Source: Nyssa sinensis (Eukaryota; Streptophyta; Magnoliopsida; Cornales; Nyssaceae). From it: 64,000 bases of DNA. Position 1 is the first letter of the stretch, and each line of letters opens with the position of its first letter. The notes under the pieces are model-generated. The model was given only the letters and a program-made list of their open reading frames with translations. It did no database searches and was not told where the DNA came from. The translations under genes and the position numbers were made by a program. This document shows, piece after piece, positions 1-11,164 of this stretch. The stretch is from assembly GCA_008638375.1 (NCBI GenBank), contig CM018035.1, positions 34,940,824 to 35,004,823 of the forward strand, read 5' to 3'.

Positions 1-79
1 ACCACGAAACTCTATCAAAGGGCAAGCCTTGGCTGATTTCAGTTGCCGACTTCACCCTGACACTTCAAGACAAGGCACA

Positions 80-475
80 GCTTATCGAAACTTCAGGAAC
101 CTGGCTGCTCTATATCGATGGGTCATCAACCGATCAGGGCTCAGGAGTAGGGCCTGGTATTACAGTCCCCTGATAGGCTCTCATCAGAAAAGGCAGTTAG
201 CTTGGGATTTAGAGCTTCTAACAATGAAGCAGAATACGAAGCCCTAATCCTAGGCATGAAGTTGGCTCTAGAATTTGAGGTTCAGAACCTTAAAGTCTTC
301 TCAGACTCCCAACTGGTGGTAAGCCAAGTCCTGGGAGAATTCTCTATAAAAGATGAGAGGATGCTTCGGTACTCCGAACTGGTGAACTACTTGAAGCACT
401 CCTTCCAGACGTTCTCTATCTAGAAAATAGAAAGAAGCCAGAACTGCAGAGCAGATGCTTTGGCAAACATGGCGT
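80..475 (+). pseudogene. Archaeal-type RNase H domain of Tat-lineage pol
   Basis: Translated motifs in order are LLYIDGSS (first catalytic Asp), ASNNEAEYEAL (catalytic Glu), SDSQLVVSQ (second Asp) and RADALANMAS (last Asp). This is the second RNase H that Tat elements carry after the canonical one. It would degrade RNA in the RNA-DNA hybrid during reverse transcription inside the virus-like particle. The frame shifts between about 170 and 200 (TGA at 171), and an in-frame TAG lies at 421-423, so the polyprotein cannot be made. The frame continues directly into the integrase. Confidence 0.82.
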
Positions 476-1822
476 CCCGCCTAAAGTCAGAAGGGAACTC
501 CACAGTAAAAATTTCCTACCAGCCAAGACCCAGCATAGAGGAAGCCCAAGTTGCCCAAATTACTGAACAGCTCCAGAACTGGAACTGGATGACCCCAATC
601 CTCCAGTACCTAGAATCCGGGCTCCTCCTAGAAGACAAAAACAAAGCAAGGAGAATCCGAATCAGAACGGCTCGGTACTTGATCCTGAACAACAAGCTTT
701 ACAGAAGGTCTTATTCTCAACCCCTGTTAAAATTTTTAGCTCCAGAAGAATCACAATATGTCTTGGCTGAAATACACGAGGGTATTTGCGGGAATCATAA
801 TGGGGGCAGAACGATAGCTCACCGAGCTCTAACTCAGGGCTACTACTGGCACAGCATGCTAAGGCAGGCTAAGGAGTACGTCTAGAAGTGCAACAAATGC
901 CAAAGGTTTGCCCCATATCAACACCAGCGTCATCACAAGCTCATCCTAATTACTAGTCCTTGGCCCTTTGCTTAGTGGGGGATGGACATCGTGGGTCCAT
1001 TACCCAAAGCCCCACCAAACAGGAAGTATCTTTTGGTAGCCATTGATTACTTCTCTAAATGGGCCGAAGCTGAACCTCTAAAACACATCACAGAGAAAAA
1101 AGTTGAAAACTTCACCTGGAAGAACATTGTCTGCAGGTTCGATATACCACGTGTGATCATCTCTGATAATGGGACGCAGTTCACTGGAAAAGACTTCAAG
1201 AAATTTTGTGAAGATCTCAACATTAGACAATACTTTGCCTCTCTAGGCCATCCACAAGCAAATGGGCAAGCAGAGGTCACCAACCGAACGATCCTTGATG
1301 GATTAAAAAAAAGGTTGGAGCAGGCCAAAGGAAAGTGGGCGGAGGAACTCCCCGGTGTTCTTTGGGCCTACAGAACAACCAGAAGAACTCCCACCTCCGA
1401 AACTCCCTTCTCACTAGGCCTATGGTATAGAAGCAGTAATCCCGGTCGAGATCGGTATGCCAACTTTAAGGACTGAAGCCTTCGAAACAAGAATCCAATG
1501 ATCAGCAACTGACAGAAAATTTGGATTTACTTGAAGAAAAAAGGGATCAAGCCAGCATCAGGATGGAAGCCTATCAGCTGAGAATGGTCAACAATTCCAA
1601 GGTGAGGCTCAAGACGGTCAGCTTTCAAGTTGGAGACTTTGTCTTAAGAAGAGCTTTTCCAAACACCAAGGATCCCACTATGGGAAAGTTGTCACCCAAC
1701 TAGGAAGGCCCTTACAGAGTGACAAAGGTTGTTAGGCCTACCACCTACTGGCTAGAGGACATGACTGAGAAGCCTATTCCTAGGCCTTGGAATGTAGGGC
1801 ATTTACGAAAGTATTATCAATA
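476..1822 (+). pseudogene. Integrase of Tat-lineage Ty3/gypsy pol, disrupted
   Basis: Integrase inserts the cDNA copy into the host chromosome. An HHCC zinc-binding region is visible: His codons at 775 and 796, Cys codons at 889 and 898 (CNKC). A catalytic core follows from 982 with Asp in MDIVGPLP, Asp in ISDNGTQF and Glu in NGQAEVTN, completing the D-D-E triad. The C-terminal part around 1521-1822 ends with the usual GPYRV and WNVGHLRKYY motifs. TAG codons at 883-885 and 973-975 are in frame, the frame shifts near 1430-1480, and another TAG lies at 1701-1703. All catalytic residues survive, so the decay looks recent and dominated by point changes. Confidence 0.88.
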
Positions 1823-1873
1823 AAGATGTTTCTTTCTTTTTAATACCTCCATAAGATGTTCATCTTTAAACTA

Positions 1874-2173
1874 CACAGGCCTTTAGAGCCTAGGTCCATC
1901 TATAATACACAGGCCTTCAGAGCCTGGTCCATCTATAATGCACAGGCCTCTTGAGCCTGGTCCTATCTATAATGCACAAGCCTCCAGAGCCTGGTCGATC
2001 TATAATGCACAGGCCTCTAGAGCTTGGTCCATCTATAATGCACAGGCCTTCAGAGCCTGGTCCATCTATAATGTACAGGGCCTTCAGAGCCTGGTCCATC
2101 TTTAATGCAGAGGCCTTCAGAGCCTGGTCCATCTATAATGCACAGGCCTTCAGAGCCTGGTCCATCTTCAATA
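1874..2173. repeat. 33 bp tandem repeat array in retrotransposon 3' region
   Basis: About nine head-to-tail copies of a 33-34 bp unit starting CACAGGCCTTCAGAGCCTGG and ending CCATCTATAATG. Each unit contains an imperfect inverted repeat (CAGGC, seven-base loop, GCCTG) that could form a small hairpin. The array begins about 50 bp after the integrase stop. Tandem repeats in the 3' untranslated region are a known habit of Tat/Ogre elements and can seed satellite DNA. Confidence 0.92.
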
Positions 2174-2562
2174 TACAGATTCTATGATCCAGTCCATCCA
2201 AAGATAGAAGTTCCAAACATCTTCAACTAAAGTCCGACTACTATTTACACAAGTTTCCTAGATCGGAATACCTCAGAGCTGATACTTAGATTATTTGGCT
2301 TATGTACCAACAAGCAATGAATACTACAGTACCGAGCAGACGTAGAATACTTTGGCTCAAGGCTTCAAGTTTTATGTAAGTTTCTTTCATCTACTCTTAG
2401 AACATCCAGAAGAGTTATTCATCAGAAGTGCACGAGAAGGTGTTTTAACTCCAAAAGAGCACATCCAAACACAAAATACATCAGATTTGAGGAGAAGGAA
2501 CTCAATTTTATTGATGATTATCAGTACAAGAAAATTGGAAATAAAACAAGTACACAGAAGCT

Positions 2563-2685
2563 ACATCACTACGTTTTACAGAAGCAACAACAAAGACATC
2601 ACTACGTTTTATAGAAGATGACAACAAAGACATCACTACGTTTTACAAAAGCGACAACAAAGACATTACTGCGTTTTTGCAACAT
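2563..2685. repeat. Second 33 bp tandem array, unrelated unit
   Basis: Three full copies (2563-2595, 2596-2629, 2630-2662) and a partial fourth. The unit begins ACATCACTACGTTTTA and ends ACAACAAAG. The unit length equals that of the array at 1874-2173 but the sequence is different. It lies in the same 3' region of the Tat element. Confidence 0.9.
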
Positions 2686-2916
2686 CATGGCTTTTTTCCT
2701 TGAATGAAAAAGGGACCCAAGTTCCAAACCTCCATTACCGCCGTCGCCTGGCTCCATTTGAAAGGAATGAACCCTAAACCCCAATCTGCATCAAGAAGCA
2801 CCCAGGCCATTTCATCATCACTGTCACTAATCTCAAGACCAACGGATGATGAGGGCTTTGGGTCTCAGGAGACCTTCATTCTCCACCTTCGTTTCCCTCA
2901 AATTCGGCATGACACC

Positions 2917-3144
2917 CTAGCCGGCTTGAGCAAGGGTCTCTGCCAAGACACAAAGGGAAGGAGTCATCCCACCTTCGTCTTCATCACCAATGACCCAAGC
3001 CTCGGTTGAATCAAGGAGGGTCCACCTCCAATCGGAGAAATCTCGACCGGATGCTAAGATGGACAAGAAGATCTTTGCCTCTTCTAATCCTTCCTTGGAG
3101 ACTGAATCAAAGGAAAGGTTAACTCTCGGCCACAATTTACTCAT
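2917..3144 (-). CDS. Small antisense open frame in Tat 3' region, unknown
   Basis: An ATG at 3144 opens a 75-codon frame beginning MSKLWPRVNL, with an acidic stretch (GDEDEGG) near the C-terminus. A TATA-like run (TATATATA) lies at about 3280-3287, about 130 bp upstream on the same strand, so a short antisense transcript is possible. I recognise no domain. It may be a remnant of a second antisense gene or chance. It is reported because it has the same orientation as the better-supported antisense gene at 4077-6041. Confidence 0.25.
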   Translation of the reverse strand: MSKLWPRVNLSFDSVSKEGLEEAKIFLSILASGRDFSDWRWTLLDSTEAWVIGDEDEGGMTPSLCVLAETLAQAG

Positions 3145-4076
3145 TCCCAACTCAGACTAAAAATCGTCAATCATCTCCGAGCAACCGGCAAGCCTCTAAA
3201 AGACATTCAAATTCTCTCCGACGGGGGAACAGTCTGAGAGCAAAAGTAAAGAGATAGGGCGCAACCGTGCTCCTCTCTCATATATATAGACCCTCGAAGC
3301 CCAAAAGTCACCTAATTGGACCGTCGCAACGGTTAAATAAAGGGTTGGCCTCGAAAACCCAAAAGACAGTTGTATAAATGAATGACTGTATAAAATCGTC
3401 CTTTCGGATACCTAGAAGACGGGATGCAAGGCTTCCCCAAGCATACTGTACCGGTCAAACAAACAGAGTCCGATCTACCTTAATACGAAGGACCTCGGTC
3501 CAACGTACAGACCTTTCAGTCTTGGTCATTCCGTCGATCCCTGACAGACCACGTGTATGACAAAAGACCATTAGTTCAGATATATCCCAGTCCTGGTCTG
3601 AATAACTTAAGAGGCAAAAGTCTCAATCATCAGAGTGACAGACATGAGACACCAAATTTCTACTACAAAACTTGGGTTCAAAATAGATTGCCTCAGAATT
3701 CTTCAGAATTTACTCCTAATATATGTAACACAAGATCAATATCAGATCCCTGCTTGTCTGATTGAAATTGCCTTCCTATCTTATCCAAAGAGGAAGAAGC
3801 AATCAGAATTAGTCTACAGTCATTGTTTTATTGCAAATACAGCTTGGAAGACAACTGCCAACCGTTAAAAAGCTGGTCTGGAGGGCTCCAGAACAGCCTC
3901 ACTTGCAACAATTTCTCACATCGACCATAAATTCAAAGGACCAACATACTACACAGCGGTGCAACACAATACTACATGGGTCAACCAAACACGAAAGAAA
4001 AGGGATGAAGACATTCGAGAAAGAAAACACTGTTTCATTCAATAAAAATAGTCTATTACATTGAAGGTTCAAAAAG
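3145..4076. other. Non-coding part of Tat element 3' region
   Basis: No recognisable domain on either strand. It lies between the repeat arrays and the antisense gene. Only short frames occur, without family motifs. Confidence 0.5.
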
Positions 4077-6041
4077 CTAAGCAAAATACATATATCCTAA
4101 GCCTGAATCAGCAGAAGTAGGCTCAACAGCCGAGGGAAGGATCGGCATGAGCAACATCAACCATCTCGCCCGGGACAGCAACTTCAGTGGGATCGGTAGG
4201 GGGAACATCGACCACCTCGCTCGGAACGGCAACCTCGGGAGGGATAACCCTTGGAGGCACAATCGAGGATATGTCGAAATCAGGAAATTTGGCAAGGAAC
4301 CTAGATCGGAAGTTGTTAAAGCCAAACATGATCAGGCTTGTTGGCCATTCCTTCTAGTTCCATCTTCATTTCTGTCTCGATCTCTAGCTTGGCCTGCTCC
4401 ATTGCATCCTCCAGCTTTTGGTTATAGAGGTACCGCATGCCGTCCATCTCTCTTTGAAGCCTTTTTGCCTATTGAACAGAAAGATTCTTCTCTGAACTCC
4501 ATGACGGCCAGAGAATTCTGGGACTCCTTCAGCCTCTCCGCAGCTTCATGAGCCTCAGACTTAGCAGTACCGAGCTAAAGCCTAACTTCGTCCAACTCGG
4601 CCTGAAGCTTGTCAACCTCCTTTGAAGGGGGAGAGACCTCCGTCAGAGCAGATAGGGCATGCAAGGTCTGCAGTATACAGAGCAAAACAATTCAGTACCC
4701 AGATAAAAACACTTGGAAAAAGGGAAAAGAAATAGAGACTCGAAGAACTTACTTTAACCTGGAGAGAAGCCAGATCAGCTAGAAGCTTCTCCGACTTCTG
4801 TGGCTTAAGTTTGATTGAGCCTTTGGCCCAAAAGTCCCTCAAGACCTTCTTGGCCGCCTGATTGACAGCACCAGGGGCCATTGAGGATGACGTCCTCTTG
4901 CCCGCTTGTTTGGATGGGGCTAGGGGGACCACGAAGATAGGGGCAAGTGCCTCCCTCTCCCCCTCAATAGGTTCAGGAGAGTTCGAGAGTAATCTCCTCC
5001 TTTTTGTCTAGAGGGGAGGGTCCTACTAGGGGAAGAAGCCTCTCCCACTGCCACAGATGAAGATGGCTCGGTCTCCCACCTTACCATCAGATCCTTTGTC
5101 AGCTCCTCAACACGTCCTCTAGCAGCCATCAACTTATCACGATTAACAATGGTGGAATAGTCTCGGTTATTGGGCTGTAGGAGCTTTTTGTATTGCTTCT
5201 GAAGCGCAGGAGAAAAGCTCGACCTTTTCCACACACTCCTAACTGCACAAAAGATACAAAGTTAATCAACTCGGCAATTGATGCACAAAACCAAATCAAA
5301 GCAACTACGAGAAAAATTGGGTCTCACCCTTTGGCCCAGTGGTTCGAGGAAATGTTGAGAGTTGGTCTTGGAAGTCCTCATATTCCCATCCTCCTTTTAT
5401 GAAGAAATACCATTTCTTCCAGGTCTTGTTGGAAGAGGGCACGGAAGAAAGAGGTCTAAACCCACTATCGAAAGACATATAATAGAAGCCTTCCGACCTG
5501 ATGTATTTTAGATCCATATTACTACGGATCAGGTCAAGAGACACGTCAACATTATTCATATGCCCTAACACTATGAAGCTTAACAAATGTCTCTAACTAT
5601 TGAGATTAAGGTCTATAGGGCAAAGATTGAACCAACAAAAGAATTGTTTTACAAGGTCGGGAAAAGGGAGTGTCAGTCCCATTTCAAACCAAGCCAAATA
5701 GACCCAAATTTCCCCCGCTTTAACATCGCGTGGGCGATCCAGAGAGTCCGGGACCCTAAAAGTAACATTCGAGGGGAGATTGAATTTCTCCCATAACTCT
5801 ACTAACGTACTCTCGGTAATTGCACTCCCGCGCTCCTCTCTACGACTAGGTCGACCAAAGGTCTCACCGGCCCTATTTGGGGGTTCCTCGAATGCATCAA
5901 CTATCCTAACCTCCTGGACTGGAGGGGGGCTCTAACCAATCTATTTTCAGCATCATCAATGGAAGGAAGATTCACAAGTTGAAGTTGAGAAATGGTCCTA
6001 GAAGAACTGCCTGAACCAGAAGGTGACCCAGGGCCAGACAT
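4077..6041 (-). pseudogene. Antisense 'putative gypsy-type transposon' gene (PF04195-like), spliced, broken
   Basis: Runs opposite to pol, from ATG at 6041. After a Ser/Gly-rich start (MSGPGSPSGSG) comes a region with the hallmarks of the plant PF04195 family: GEIWVYLAWFEMGL, LPFPDLVKQFF, then GFYYMSF and PSSNKTWKKWYFF. A C-terminal part with coiled-coil character (KLQAELDEVRL) ends near FLAKFPDFDISS. Two introns of 85 nt are supported by consensus sites: donor at 5327 with acceptor at 5243, and donor at 4752 (GTAAGT) with acceptor at 4668. The frame shifts near 5905 and 5590, and stops occur in the last exon, so it is a pseudogene. Antisense genes of this kind are known from Tat elements such as maize Grande. 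Function is unknown. Confidence 0.72.
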
Positions 6042-6230
6042 GGCGGACAAAGGAAAGTAATGAAGCAAAGGAAAGGGAATGTAAAAGGGGCTAAAAATCA
6101 AACCTGAAATTAAGAAAGGCTATGAACACCAGATATGCTTCGACCTTCAAAATGCGTCAACCGGCGGTGACAGAGTCTCTGATACTGTAGAGGCAAGTGC
6201 AGAAGAAAGGTATAAAAGGTCCTTTCCCCC

Positions 6231-6240
6231 TCTTTATATA
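6231..6240 (-). promoter_or_regulatory. TATA box for antisense gene
   Basis: TATATAAAG reads on the minus strand about 190 bp upstream of the antisense ATG at 6041. It is well placed to start a transcript with a leader of about 160 nt. The assignment is from position and sequence only. Confidence 0.45.
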
Positions 6241-6440
6241 CATATTCGAAATATGAGCCCCCAAAGTCGATTTGACACAACGTTTGAGGGTAATGATGGC
6301 TTCTCAAGTATCGACTACGCAATAAATGACCCATTAAACTGACGTCTCAGAAAATGGAGAAACAAAACGTGTGACTCTTCATAAAGCCCATAACCCTAGT
6401 TATGCCCTAGCTCCTAACTAGGGCTCGGGCGGGGAGTAGT

Positions 6441-7053
6441 TGGTATACCACAAACAGATGCACCAATCACCTTGAGACACGTGTGCTTATAGAACCGATA
6501 AACTCAGTCATACAGAGTAGGCGTAGCCTCTAAGCCATTCTCATACACATATCCTACAGAACCGATAAACTCGGTCATACAGAGCAAGCGCAGCCTCCAG
6601 GGCATTCGCATACTCATATCCTCCAGACCTTATGCTCTGGGCAATATCCACTCAGTATTCCGTATGGTTCCGACTTTGTTGTTTCCTTAACGACTGCCGA
6701 GCAGGGAATAAGGAAACAGTCTTCGACAAGAAAACTACTATCTATAACTATCTCTATCTACAGTGCGATATTCCATAAGGTAACTGTAATCTCCGATGAT
6801 CAAATCCCTATATTCACGGCTCTGAATCCTAATCAACTTAGGAAAGCCACAGTCTATAAATTAAACCCTACAGGTACGCTTTATTTTCATGCTCATTCTT
6901 TGACTTTTAATATAGTCTTTTCAATTCAGTTTACTTACTTAAGCATCGGAGCGGCTACCGCCGGAGCCAATCCGGTGGCCCTCTGATCCCCCTTTTGAGT
7001 GTTCTACAGGTCTTGGAGCTCAGATTTCTTGCAAGCCGAAAAGTGCGGCATCA
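6441..7053 (+). repeat. 3' LTR of Tat element
   Basis: The probable start is TGGTATACC at 6441, just after a purine-rich tract (GGGCGGGGAG), and the probable end is GGCATCA at 7053. A TATA box (TATAAA, 6855-6860) precedes the presumed transcript start. The late segment CTTAAGCATCGGAGCGGCTACCG and the following CCGCCGG block resemble Tat LTR ends known to me. The 5' LTR and the target duplication are not in the window, so both boundaries are provisional. Confidence 0.6.
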
Positions 7054-7140
7054 TGTAAAAAATATGTATTAGTTATGTATTTATACATGTGCATATGTAT
7101 GTTATAATATATTTTACATATATGTATATATATATATATA
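7054..7140. repeat. AT-rich junction with TA microsatellite
   Basis: TA-rich sequence joining the Tat LTR to the next LTR fragment. The left end of the plus-strand long LTR cannot be located here, so it is probably truncated. Confidence 0.5.
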
Positions 7141-7410
7141 TATGTCAAAATACAAGTAAAATGAAAAGAAAGAAATGAAAAGGAAAGAGAGATGAAGGTG
7201 GCAGTGTGTCACCGTGTGTGTGTGGGTGTGTCATGGTGTGTGTGTGTTATGTGTGTAAACATATAATATATATATATATATATACACAAAAATCTCCCAA
7301 GCCATAAATGCAACCTGCATTTAAAAGAGAGAAAATCAAAGATAAGTCAAAGAAAAGGGCTCTAGAAGGGGGGAGGATTAAGAGGGGATTAACAAGGGCG
7401 GTGGAGCAGG

Positions 7411-7448
<38 letters not shown>

Positions 7449-9973
7449 GTTACGGGAGGATAGAAATCAGAGAGATTTGGTAACTGTGAGTGTCTCAAAA
7501 ACTTGGGAAATTAATTAGAGAAAATCAGAAGTGAACCAAGAGGAATACAGAGGTAGAAGGAGGGTGCTGCACCGAGAAAATCAGAAATTTAAAAAGGTAA
7601 GAAATTATTCTGTTTTTCAATTTTAGCATGATTCGTTTAATTTGAATTATAAGGTTGTCTTGAGCATGAAATAAGGATTTAAATGCAAAAAGAACCATCT
7701 AAAATAGTTCATAAACCAGTTAGAAATTCATAGTTGCATGTGTGAGAGAATAATCGGATTTCTAATATTTTATGCATGAAACATTGTTTAAATGGTCCAG
7801 AAATTTCCCTATAAGGTGCAGAAAATGAAATGAAAAAGAAACAAGTAAAAACAGTCAAGAAATCTACATGAAAATGAAAATGTTCAGTTGGCTGGAGCTT
7901 CGGGTTTTGCCATATTCGTGGAGAGTTAGTGATCCGAATGGAAAACTAACTTTAGATTCGTGATCTCCATGAGAAAATATAGAAAACTGCATTGAGCTAG
8001 GTCGAAAAACTCATCGAAAAATATTCGTCGTCGCCGGAGAAGGCGACTGTTCACACCGGAAACCTACCGGACCTTCACCGAAAAAACGAAGAAGATGATA
8101 CTGTTTGTTTAGGGTTTGGTTTGGGTCATGGGTCGGATTCGGGTCGGGACCCGACCGAAAATAGAAATGGGTAACCAAAACGACACAGTATCGTTTAAGT
8201 TTAAAATGTTTTTAAAATTCAATTAGGGGTGTTTGGTTACGGGTGTAAGAAATTGAAATAGAAATTGAATTGAGAATAGGGATATCCTATTCTAGTTTTT
8301 GGCACTTATTCACTGTTTGGTTATCCGTATTTAGAATAGGATTTCTTGAAATTACAAATTAACCCAGAAGTTACAGAATTTACAAACTGACCCCCCAACT
8401 ATTAATTATTATGATTTGACCCCAGAATAAAATATTAATTTAATTAATTAATTTAAAATAATAAAAAATTACGAAAATGCCACTGAGTCAAAAAGTAGTC
8501 AAACGGACTACGATTAAAATAAAAGAATAGTGAATTTTTATTATTTCGAGCATTCCAGACTCAACGGTAGAGTCCGATTTGTGAAAAGAGGTCTCAAAAA
8601 GCGAAAACCCTAAAAGTGCAAAATGACCATTTTGCCCTTTTGAGTACAAATGTCCAAATGGAATTCCGCGAAAGCCTAAACCGACTTTCTTCCACATTCC
8701 GGGCTCAATAGTAGAGTCTAAATTAATGATAGAGATACTTATGATAACAAGGCATAAAATTTGCTGAATAGCATTAATCTTGAGACGGATCTATTGATAT
8801 ATAGGGAACTCGAAAGGGAAAGGCAAACTCACGGAATACTGAACTAGGATCGTGATTAAAGGTAACTAAAATCCAATCTCTATACGTGGCAAAGACCTCG
8901 CTGTATTATACATGTGTTGACTGTTATTGTTGTATTGTGTTATGCCATCAAATGTTATTAAATTATATTGATGCTTGTTCTAGTTCGTAAATATTATTGG
9001 AATAAATGATATGCTGTGAGCATGCGATTGTTATACAGTTGATATATAATGCCTGAATATTGCATCGCCACATTCTATACTCTGGATGAGAATCATGATC
9101 ACTTTTTACGTCATTAAATGACTATAATCCACTGTTTTTATGAGAAGTAGATCGGGTCTCCATGAGCAAGTCAGACGGTAGTTTTTGATTGCAAAAGGGT
9201 ATGGCTGGATTCTACTGGAAGTAGGCTGGGTGTGCATGAGCAAGGCAGATAGAGAAATCTGGTTGCAAAAGGGCATGCTGAGTCCTACTGTAGACTGGGT
9301 ATACATGAGCAAGTCAGGTGGTGAGACCTGTTTGCAACAGGGTATGCTGAGTTCTACGTATATATATATATCAGACCATGGGATCATTCTACATATTATT
9401 ACATTCATTTGGATGATCATTGTCATTGCCATTATTATGTAACGTGACTTATCGTTGTTGTATCATCTTGATTGGTTATCGTATTATTATAAACTGTGTA
9501 CTTTGTTATGCGAACCCCCATATGTTGACCTGTCCTTGATAGAGTAAAGGACTACTTAATGAGTTTTCATAGCTCATCAGATACTACACAACCATTTTGC
9601 AGGTAATAACGCTACTGTCAAATGTAGGGATCAGAATCCCGAACAGGCGTAAGATTGCTACAGAATTGATGTACTGTAGGGATTATTTTTGGTAGTAAAG
9701 TATAGTGCTTGTCCTATGTTCTCCCATCACTCCACATCCTGGGAATAATTATGTATGAAAATTTTTGGGTCTGTAAAACTATATGAACTTTAGCGTTATA
9801 AATGAATGAAAGTTTTATCCAAGTCTTCCGCTGCATATTTAAATTTTGATTGCATGTTAATAACTCACCTATAAATGTTGACTTAAGGTAAAAAGGAAAA
9901 ATCGGGTTTGGCCATCGGGTCGGATGGGCGTCGCGATGCCAGATCCGCACAGGGTGGGTTTCGGGTCGTGACA
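7141..9973 (+). repeat. Long LTR (TGT...ACA family), 5'-truncated, plus strand
   Basis: It is colinear with the solo LTR at 49750-54265. The order is a GT-microsatellite zone, a GCCGGAGAAGG motif (near 8033), a TTTGGTTACGGGTG zone, two ATTCC..GGAGTCGG-like blocks, a tandem-repeat zone and an end reading GGGTCGTGACA at 9973. Ty3/gypsy LTRs of the Tekay/Del type commonly end this way. A TGTAAGG-like start is missing. TA microsatellites occur at 7265-7284 and 7412-7445. No coding potential. Confidence 0.65.
9164..9358. repeat. Tandem repeat of about 70 bp inside long LTR
   Basis: Three diverged copies (9164-9237, 9238-9305, 9306-about 9358), each starting GAGCAAG and containing a TTGCAAAAGGGTATG-type core. 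A weaker partial copy lies just upstream. Confidence 0.8.
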
Positions 9974-10637
9974 CCATATGTACACACACCGCTTTTAGTT
10001 AAGAGAGAGAGAGAGAGAGAGAGTTGTGTGTGTGTGTGGAGGGGGGTGAGAACAGAAAAATGAGAGGGAAAAGGAAAAAAAAAAAGACAAGTAAAGTAAG
10101 AGAGAGAAATTGAGCCTTATCCCATCAAGTCATTTCCCCCTCATTTCTTGCCCCCTTAATATGCACCCTCACACACCATATCACATCCTCTTACCACCAA
10201 AATTTTGACGTGTATTGTTTTAGAATACTACTTAGTTTCTTGAAGAAGCTTCTCATGCTTCTCTAGGCGCCACGTGGTGAGTTGGCCCACTACACGCACA
10301 CACGCATCCGAATTAGAACTATCTTAGAATTGCACCAAACTTGGTACACTAACTAATTTCGACGCTCTAATTCCAAATATGCAGCCCGTTTCTCCAAATT
10401 CCTTCATTTAGGTTTTCATATTTATTTGCATCCTGTAAATGACTATATAGCCCTAAGGCTCGCACTAGTCCCGAATAAATCACCAAAAATTCCTTTTTAG
10501 CCTCACTATGTCACATTGATGACTTATCAACTAATTTTATAATCTATCTAACACATCTGTGATTTATCTCCAGTCTGTCCTTAGCCTATGCTAGCAATTT
10601 ATGGAATTGCCCTTTGATGATTTTTTAGGTTCTTACA
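9974..10637 (-). repeat. Long LTR start fragment, minus strand
   Basis: Read on the minus strand it starts TGTAAGAACC at 10637 and follows the first 600 bp of the solo LTR at 49750 and of the copy at 61425. Shared landmarks are the GGGCAATT block, the CGTCGAAATTAG block and AGAAGCTTCT. It ends at a GA/GT microsatellite, where the plus-strand LTR ends at 9973. The plus LTR therefore probably inserted into this one. Confidence 0.65.
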
Positions 10638-10659
10638 TTGGTATGCTTGCCATAAATGA

Positions 10660-11160
10660 TGAAGGTAGCAAGGAGGAAGAAACCAGAGTAACCTTGAGAG
10701 ATTGTTGTTGATGAGGGAGCTCTACCCTGGTGGATTGAGCTTGTCGAGGTGTCTTTATACGAATGAGACTGTGGCCTTTTATCACACTGACTCCGGTGCT
10801 GGTTTGAGCCTTTTTTCAACGTTGGAGATCTGCAATACGTCTGGGGCGGCCCTGACCTCCCGAGCATACCTATTTCTTGCTCTATTGGACATTCTTGTAA
10901 TAGGGGAGTCTGCATGGAGGACATAAATGACATGGTTGTTCTGCCTTTGAGGCTCATTTCGAACTTCCCTCTGCTCCTGTCTTTGCTCAGGCCTCTACTC
11001 TATCCGTTGCTGAGGCTTGTCTTCGTGGGGATTTTGCCTCCCGTCCTGCTTGACGAACTCCCAGAGACGTCCTTTCTTGATGAGTTGCTCAATCTCATAT
11101 CTGAGGGACCTGCATGAGTTAGTCGTATGCCCATGATCTTTGGGGAAATTGCATCATTGT
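10660..11160 (-). pseudogene. Tat-lineage gag C-terminal fragment
   Basis: Minus-strand translation begins with a CCHC-like knuckle (CNFPKDHGHTTNSC) followed by YEIEQLIKKGRLWEFV, then a segment with YVLHAD and SNRARNRYAREV. This resembles the end of Tat gag, where the capsid zinc knuckle is followed by a conserved IEELI..G.L motif. A TAG interrupts it at 10995-10997. The fragment is cut at 10637 by a long LTR and near 11165 by the 48 bp-repeat family, and has no linked pol. Confidence 0.7.
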
Positions 11161-11164
11161 GAGG

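Larger units (their letters stand above)
1..7053 (+). mobile_element. Ty3/gypsy retrotransposon, Tat lineage, 3' portion
   Basis: The segment enters at the end of reverse transcriptase/RNase H (motif IKGQALADF near base 14) and runs through an archaeal-type RNase H, integrase, a 4.6 kb 3' region and an LTR. The dual RNase H order and the long non-coding region between integrase and LTR, which carries tandem repeats and an antisense gene, are known traits of the Tat/Ogre/Retand branch. The 5' LTR, gag, protease and most of RT lie upstream of the window. Stops and frameshifts throughout show it is inactive. Lineage assignment rests on motifs read by eye. Confidence 0.85.
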
